Assembly (NCBI GenBank): GCA_036874045.1
Contig: CM072339.1
Coordinates: 5,897,501-5,961,500 of the forward strand
Reading direction: 5' to 3'
Source: Cymodocea nodosa
Taxonomy: Eukaryota; Streptophyta; Magnoliopsida; Alismatales; Cymodoceaceae
Length of the DNA stretch: 64,000 nt
The position numbers were made by a program, and so were the translations under genes. Each line of letters opens with the position of its first letter. Position 1 is the stretch's first letter. Below the pieces are notes generated by a model. That model searched no databases, was not told the DNA's origin, and worked only from the letters and a program-made list of their open reading frames with translations. Below are positions 48,901 through 57,900 of the stretch, piece by piece.

Positions 48901-51900
48901 GGGACTAGGCCAAAACTCCACCAAAAGATAGAAACGGAAAAGTACAAGCCTAAGGAGATAGGAAAAAAAGGAGACAAAGGCAATCTAGGGGTGAAGGAAA
49001 GATGGAAATGGGGACTTAAGGCATGCTACTTGGAATCTCTAGGTTATCTAGGAACCATTGCTAGTGAGCTTCTCTAGGAAGAGTTGCAACCATATTGGAA
49101 AGGCAACATTGGTTGCAGGTGAAACCTGTCTTGGCAAGTGTGTCTGCTAGGCAATTAGTCCCTTGGTGCACATGCTCAAGGGAGTGGACTTGATTGACTT
49201 AGTCCTTCAGCTTGGACCAGAGCGGCAATGTTTGACCAGAGATGCATTGCTTATTCTATAGGCCCTTGACTTGAGTGAAGGAGTTTGACTCGATTTCAGT
49301 GTGCTCCATCTAAATGCCTAGGTCTATGCATATAGCTAAACCATTGAAAAGGGCAAGGAATTCTACCCTAAGAACACTTGTTGGCCGGTATGCCTCTTGG
49401 AAAGCAGCAAGCATTTCTACACCATCTGTGTTGATCTTGAGTCTCAGGTAGGGGGGGCTTCTCCCAAGTAAACCATCTGATCAGCTGGAGCTTAGCTTTG
49501 AGGTTCCTGAAACCAAGTTTAGAGAGCAAGGGAGCCTCATCATAGTAACATTGAACCTTGTGAGAAGCCTTGTGGAAAGTGTCCAAGGAAGAGTCTACTT
49601 TGGCCATGATGTTGGAGGAAGAACCTTTACAATTCTCATATATTGAAGAGCAATGCTTCTTCCAACATTCCCAAAGGATGTTGGTGACCAGGAACTTAAG
49701 GGAATTTTTGGCTAGGAGTTTGCTTTTCCTGAAGAGGGACCTATGAAGAAAGTGTTTCCACTCTAGTTGGTTTCTTAGGTTGAGGTCTAGTTTCCTGTTT
49801 ATCCAAAATCTACAAAGAATTGTCCATTCTCCTTTAAAACAGAAGTGCAGTTTAGAGTCTTCCTGGGGCTGGATATCGCAACATAAGCATCTAAAGGCCA
49901 TTTTATAACCTCTTCTTTTGGTGCTGACTTCAATAGGGAGGATGGAGTGGAAAAGACACCAAAGAAAGGAGACCCTTGTGGGTATGAATTTGGAACAAAT
50001 ACCAATGTTCCATCTGGACGGACAATTTCTTTTCCTGATAGTGTCCCAAGTTGTTCTGACCAGAGCTCACCATTTAAGGAATGTACCCAGCGGCTTTGGT
50101 TAGAGAAGTTGTGAGCAAACTGAAATGTCTTTGAACCTCATCTGCAATGGAGCTAGGAAGGGAGAGATGGTTAAGAGAGTTGTGATTAGTTGCAGCCTCA
50201 AAACTAGCTTGCATCCATAGAAGTTGAGATGGGACTGGAGGGAAGCCACCAATCATGCCAGAAGTTGATACTGCCTTTTCAACCCATCCATTTGGCAGAA
50301 CGAGCTGTCTCCAAGTAGTGCATAATGATCTCTATTTGGCTGGCCTATCACAGGATTAATGTTCAAATGGAAAACTGTGTTTGTTGATAAGGAGATCAAC
50401 CTACAAGGATTTGGTTTTAATGAGCCTCCATGTCATCTTCAGCCTCATCGCTACCATAAATTCCTTAAGGTCACGCATGTCATACTGCCTTTTTCCACTG
50501 GTTTGGTAATGCTACTCCATTTCAATCAATAAGTCATGCCTTCCCTCTAGAGAAAATTAGCAAACATAAAGTGTATCCTATCAAAGATCCCAATTGGGAT
50601 GTCAAAAGCACTCATGATGTGGATTGGGAGGTTGGAGAGGATGTGCTTGATCAATGTGATCTTAGACCTCAGGGAAGGAAGCCAACCCTTCCAACTTGCC
50701 AATTTACTTTGAATTTTTTGAACCAAGCCTTCAAAATAAATGTTCTTTATTCTTCCTTTGAAAATAGGGCAGTCCAAATAATGGAAGGGAAAGTCACCTC
50801 ATTGGAAGCTTGTGATGTTTCCGATCATGGTGGCTCTTGGATTGGAAATGGTTTTGGGAGCAACAAAGAAGCTTTTACTAGTGTTCACCTTCCATCTCGA
50901 GAAGCATTGATACTCCTATAGGAGATCCATTACATTTTCAATGTCATTTTTCTAGTCGTTCACAAAAAGGATAGCATCATCGATGTAGAGGAAGTGGGAC
51001 ACAACTTGATTGCCCCTACCAACATTGTAGAGTGTGAGCTTGTTTAGGGAGATCAAATTCTGAAGACCTCTAGCAAGAATTCTTCTATGATAATCAAAAG
51101 ATAGGGCAAGAGGGGGATACACTACTGCAGGGCCTTGGAAGCTTTGGAAAAACTTGAAAATTTTCCATTGATCGCCACAGAAAAGTTATGTTCTATACAT
51201 TTTTTACAGATCTCTATGTAGGAGGGGGAGAAACTGAATTTGAGCATGACCTGCCAGATGGCCCCCATTCAAGTCTATCAAAAGCCTTTTCCATATCCAA
51301 GTTAAGGATGATGTTCACTCCTTGGAAACCATTGTCAATGTTCAAATCAATATTGTCAACAATACTTTGATCTGCCATAAAAGCTCCTTGTAAGGGAGAA
51401 ATAATTTTAGAGAGAAGGCTTGCAGTTCTTTTGGATATTATCTTTGAGAGTATCTTGCATCTAATGTTACAGAGGCTGATAGGCCTAAAGTTATGGAAAT
51501 CTCGAGGATCCTCTCTTTTGAGGATAAGAGTTAGGAAGGTGGCCTTCTAGGAATTATCTAAGGGATTGCCACGGAAGAAATGCTGAATAGCCTAGATCCA
51601 ATCGTCTACATTAATATCCCAATAGGAGTGGAAGAAGGTGGAAGTAAAGCCATCAGGCCTGAGGGCACAGTCCTTGTGAACAGAGAAAGTTGCTTCTTTG
51701 ATTTCGTTTGCATCCAAAATACAATATAATAGATCATTATCTTCAGTATGTACAAGCTCAAGAATATTCTGTAGAAGGGGGCTGACATTTTGAGAGGCTT
51801 CTATTTTAAGTAGAGTTGCAAAGTAATCTTTCCTACATTCTATTGCTTCAAGTAATCTTTCATTTGGTGAGTTGTAGCCATTATTGGCCATGAGTGCCCC

Positions 51901-54900
51901 AAGTTGTTGAGTTGTTTTCTTCTATTAATGACTTTGTGAAAATAGGTTGAATTTTGGTCTCCTTCAGCAAGTCATTTGATACATGTTTATTGGGCCAAAA
52001 AATATCCTTTTGATGATTCCTTATAACCAAAGTCGATTTCAGATGTTCTAGTTGAGAGAAAGCTTCATTGTTCCAATTCATTTGAAGGTCATTTTCAAGG
52101 ACTTCAATTTTCTACGATAATTGATCTGTGACTTGATTTATGTCCCCAAATCTTTGCTTGTTCCAACTTTTTAGGTGACTCTTGAGTGCAAAAAGGTTTT
52201 TGGTGATTCTCTTAGTGGGGCAGTGAGTATGTATGCTGTTCCAGTTCTAAGAAATTTCTTGCCTAAAATCCTCCTACAAAGTCCACATTCTTTGAAACTG
52301 AAATGGGGTAGTGCCTAACTAATTGTCTACTGTGAAGGAAAGCAACATAGGGGAATGGTCAGAGTGGATTCGAGTTTGATATTCCACAAGAGTTTTCAAT
52401 GGGAGTTACCAAAGTTGGTCAGAAATTTGTCAAGGTTTCTATACTGTCTACTTGGTCCTTTATAATTGTTACAATATGAGAAAAGATCACCAAGGGAGGG
52501 GGGTTCCATCAGACCTATGTCATGAATAAGATTGTTGAAGTCCCTTTCTCCTACCAGATTAAAGGAGCCACTAGAGACAATGCCCTTTGTACCTTTAACC
52601 ACATTAAAATCTTTGTTCCATGGAGAATCTAGATAGTGGTGATTGAGTAGCTAAAGCTCCTCCAAAAGATGACATCTAACCCCTGTGGAGTAGGATGCAT
52701 AGACCATTTTAAAAAGGAGCTTATTCCCATATTGTAAAGTAACCTAGTAAGTGGAATATTGATCTAATTCTTGAACCAAGGAAGTGGTAATGGAGTTTGA
52801 CCAAAAGAGCCATATTTTTCCCGAGATGGCATTAGGCCTCCAGTTGGGAAGATGGAGGTAATTGACAATTTGTTGACCTGATGAATTTTGTGGTGATAGA
52901 TTTTATCCTTGAGATAAAAATGAGAGGCCTTATTTCTAAGACCCTTACAATTCTAGATGAGCATCTTCACGGGGACAAAGGAACTTGGGAAAGAACCTCC
53001 AAGGAGGGTTAGAGGGAGGAGGGAATAATGAACCTCTATGGAGGGGGCACCACCCTCTGTCGTCACCAATTGAGAATTGCTGGCCTTAATGGCTTTTGCA
53101 GGATCATGATTTTCCTTGGACATAGGTCTTTTGAATTCTACATGACTTTTCTCCTTCTGATTTGTGCTTAGGATTAGTTGCATTAGCCTATCTTATTTGT
53201 TTTGGGTTGCTAAAGGAGCCATCAATAGAGTTTTGAGTCAGGTCAGCAAGCAATTCCTCCTCAAAAGCTTTGTCCTCCATGTCAACCTAGGAAGCTTTTG
53301 GAATTTCTGTGTATTGATTTCCAAAGTAGTGTGGAGGTTCTGAATCCAAAGGTTTTGTCTAAAGGGTCTTCTTGTTTGATGGATTTAGAATTCTTGTGGT
53401 ATTTTTTATTTTTCTTCTTCCTTTTGCAAACTTGAGTCCATTCTACCTCAACATTGTTATGATCCTCTGTACTTATAATTTTAGTGCGAGTTGTTTCTTT
53501 CAATGGAGGTAAATTTTCTTTGGTATTTTGGGGTTACAAGCAGCCCTAATCTTGATTGGTAGCATCCTCTGAATGAGTTTCAATTGTAGTAGTATCATTG
53601 GTGGCATTTAAAGTGGGTTGTTTCTTTGAGTTTTGACATTTGCTCGCTTGGTGACCTATCTTAAAACAATTTGTATAGAATCTAGGTTCTTATTGGCTAT
53701 ATTGTCATTCTTGATGATAAGCTTGTTGGTGTTCTTGATTTTAATGCTTTGTGGAAAAGGTTTTGAGAAGTCTATTTTGATGCAAAGGACTATTAAGCCA
53801 ATCCTTGTGAAATTCTAGACATCTTGATGCATACATAGAGTCCCAACATGCTAATAATGGATTTGATAGTTGTTAGGGCTTGAAGGTGCACATGAAACTT
53901 TGGAAAATGCACTTAGACTAATGCCCAAATAGATTCTAGACCTAAGGTGAACGAGGAAGACCAATAGGTGATGAACATGTTTTTACCCTTCATCGTCCAA
54001 TAGTCTTTTACATAAGTCTTAATGAAATCTTCTCTAGACTTGTTGTGGATAAAATATATCTAGAATCAATCGCCGCTAGGGTGCCACTAGGGAGTTGAAA
54101 TTTTAGACATAGAAGGCCTCTAGGAACTAAAATGTCCCACTAGGGTTCAATAGAAAGTGCCAACAAGTTGAGAGAACTCATCTAATGTGAAAGTTAAAAT
54201 TGATTCTCCATTCTCCAGCACCAAAGCTCTAACCGAAATGTTTGAGAATGTCAAAGGAATGAAGGAATCCTGTAGTGTTGTAGTGAAGGAGACCTGACAA
54301 CCTCTAGGAGTGATAATCGCCTACTCATGAGACTTCATAAGGTTGAGGAAATGGATCGGCAATCGAAAAGGATCACTGGGTTCTTTAAAGGGTGCCTTTG
54401 ATGAGCCCATTGATCAAGAGGAGAGTGAGGGAAAGGTAGAGGATGGCTCCTTTAAGGTTGTAACAGTGCCGACACCTAAAAACCCTTGAAAAAGACTAAC
54501 TAGGATCAAACTAAAGATTATATGTGTGTGTGAACTTGTAGGCACTTACAACAATTTGCTATGAGTGCCTACCATCGGATGATTGAGATAAATGTTGAAA
54601 TTTCATCTCAGCTATTCCCTAAACTCACCCCCACCTAACACCCACTCTTGCCTATGTCCTGTCCCCATCTACCTCTTGCCCATGGTGGTGTACATGTGAG
54701 GTAAGTCATCTAATTAGGGAAGGTCATTCATATAGGGAAGACCTGACCATTAGCTTTTGATTTCCTCTGTTGTCCAAGTGCACATCCAAGGAAGGAGAAA
54801 GCACATGGGCATGAACTTACTCTTTTGTTGAGTGGTGTATGACCAACTATAAAGGAGGTGAGTCTAGCCATTGTGAATCTTTCCAACCGTCCCTTTATGA

Positions 54901-57900
54901 ATCTCTCCCCCTCCCTCCCTTCATGTGCTTGCTCTTGTTGAGAACTCTTCAACACCTTTAACAAATTGTTGTAGGTGCATATAGGAGCATATCTCTCTCT
55001 CTCTCTCTCTCTCATATATATCTATATCTATATATATATATATATACAACTTAAATACACAATATAAGTTGTTAGTATTAGATATTTTGTTTAAACTAAA
55101 GTCCCCAATCTATTAACGAGGTGGGGGCCCGATCAAACATGAAGTATTACAAGTATGAAATGCTCTAAATTCAAGTCAAGCTCGAACATTAAAAGGGAAC
55201 CTACAAAGTAAATAGGGGAAAGGAGACACCCAGTTAGCAACTATAGCAACTTGGAATTGCCAATCTATCCATCATTCGTTGTCTAGGGATCCCTAAAGGT
55301 AAATCCTCCAAACACTCATGTACAACTCTCTATCTATTCAAGCCCCTCTTAGCTAGAGAATCTGCCACCTAGTTGCTTGTTAGCCTTTGATGTTTAGATT
55401 AAAATTAGGAAGAGAAATACTCAAGTATATAAGAATTCAAGAATCAAGTAGTGGAATTGAAAAAGTGAAAAGAAAGTGATATTTAGAGATAACTTGTTCA
55501 AAGAAAGAATATGGAAATTAGATAGAGAGGTAAATAAATTTTGGAATAAAATAACTAGTATTAAAAAGATTACTAGGGAAATTTTAGGAGAGCCTTGTAA
55601 AGTAGCTCCACTAATTAAAGAGAGTTGGTAGTGAAATGAAAATATACAAAAGATAATCAAAGAAAAATAATGCTATAAAACTTATCATAAATGAGGAAAA
55701 TTTAGAGAAGTATAAGTTAGCAAAAAGGAATGTTAAGAAAATTTTTAGTAAAGTAATTATATGATAATTTGATTACAAAACAAGTAGAAAATAGAATATA
55801 TGAATTAGCTAAGGCTAAAGAAGGAAATTTTTAAGGTGTATTAAAAATGAGGATGGTAGAGTTTTAGTAAATAAAATAAAATAAAAATTAAATGGTATAG
55901 GTATTTTAGTAAACTTTTTGATGAAATTACTATAAGAAACTCTTACATGTAAAATTTAGATAGCAATATATGTTAGAGTTGATTGACTTCACTAAAAGAA
56001 GACAAATAGTGAATTATATATGATTTAAATGTATTAACAGAAAATATGCAGGATTAATGGATGAATGCAGTGCAAATACAAAATTAACGCACAATCTATG
56101 AGAATTTTATAGTGGTTCATGGTTCATCCCAAAGCAAGACTATATCCACTCCACCCTAGGCATTTCTGCTTGAGCCTTATATTAATCTAATTTTGTTTTG
56201 TGCCAACACCTTGTAATTTGCAAAATCTATCAAGCCCTTACTTCTCGCAATCCAAGGAGTCATCATCACAATTCAGTGAGACAAGTTTGTACAACAAAAA
56301 CAACTTACAAACATAGAGTACTATATCCCTTTTGCTTACTCTACTTATGATGCTTAAAAATCTTCAAGGAAGCTCTAGAATGAATGCTTTTTAAGAGAAA
56401 AGGAAGCAAAATGAAGCTTTAGAAATCAGAATGAAGCACAATAGATGTTGAAGAAAATGGGGTTGTACAACGTATGGGTGTGTTTACATATTGTTTGGAG
56501 ACCTAACAATGAGGTCACAACAGCTAGAAATCACTTTATACTTTCAATGGATCAATATATCACTAATCATATCGATGTCATTTTTCTAACATTCAGATGG
56601 AATGATACTTTGTTGATCAAAATGGTATGTCAATCATAAAAGCCCCAACACTTTTTAATAAAATTGGCATAGTAATTTTCAAAATTGGTATGCTATTTTT
56701 GCTTCAAAGAGTAACTATAGTTTTGTCCCAAAAAATGGTATTCTGGTACCAGTAATCAATATGTCATTTTTGTTCTACAGCCTTCTCTACCAGAAAACAA
56801 TTTGTTAATGATATATTTGGCATTTTATTTTTGTTTTAGAGTTTGGTTGCACTTTTGACCTAGAAATTGGTATGCTGACTTCATGGTAGGTTAAACACTA
56901 AATTATAAACTGGTTTAAACTCTTTTAAACATTTATTCTAAGTACATGCAGTTCTAAATATCCTATATGAAGATTCTAACATGAGAGAGCATAAAGAAAT
57001 TTATAATTTTTCTTAGGATACAAATCATCTTAACTTAAAATTACATAAATAATACAAGACTTTAAAATAATTTTTGTATCTTCTAGTATGATGTGATTCT
57101 CTTGAGCTCTTTTTGCTTTTTCTCTATCTTTACGTGACTTTCTCAAGTTCCTTGATATATATGTCCTGCTGCTTCCTTTTACTTATATTAATTTTGTTTG
57201 GCTTTGTTTTATAAAAATTTCCATATTTCCTACACCAAATTTAATATATACTACTATATATTTATCATTAAATTTTGTGTCATTAAAACTAATTGAGGAA
57301 GATTTTTTTAACAATAAAAGAATATAAACTATAGTTATCTTAGAAGAATTAGTAGTTTGAATGTAAAAAAGGCTATTAAGAAAATGAAATGTGAGAAAAC
57401 TATTAAACAATATGGTATTCCTATAAAAGTGTAGAAGTATATGGGTGAAGTAGAGATTAAATGGTTAACTAAGCTTTTTAATATAATTTTAAAGATAAAG
57501 AAGATTTCAAATCAATGAAGAAAGAACTCTTTAATATCTATATCTAAGAATAAGGGAGACATACAGAATTGTAATTATTATTGTGATATTAAGTTAATGA
57601 ATTATACTATGAAATTATACAAAAAGGTAATTAAACAATGACTAAAGCATGTATCTAAAATTACAACAAATCAATTTGGATTTTTTCTGAGTAGTTTAAC
57701 AATAGAAGCTATTCATTTACTTAAACAACTAATATAAAATTTAAGAGTTAAGAAAAAGAACCTCTATATGTTTTTCATTGAATTATGATGGAGTACCTAA
57801 AAACCTATTGTGATGAGATTTAGAAAGACAAAGAATACCCATAGAATATATTGATATTATAAAGGACACTATGTAAGAGTAATTATTATTGTTAAAAGCA

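Noticed and set aside
49368..49901. 177-codon minus-strand open frame as a host gene
   Set aside because: It is the zinc-binding/RNase H tail of the intron-10 LINE, collinear with the reverse transcriptase pieces upstream.
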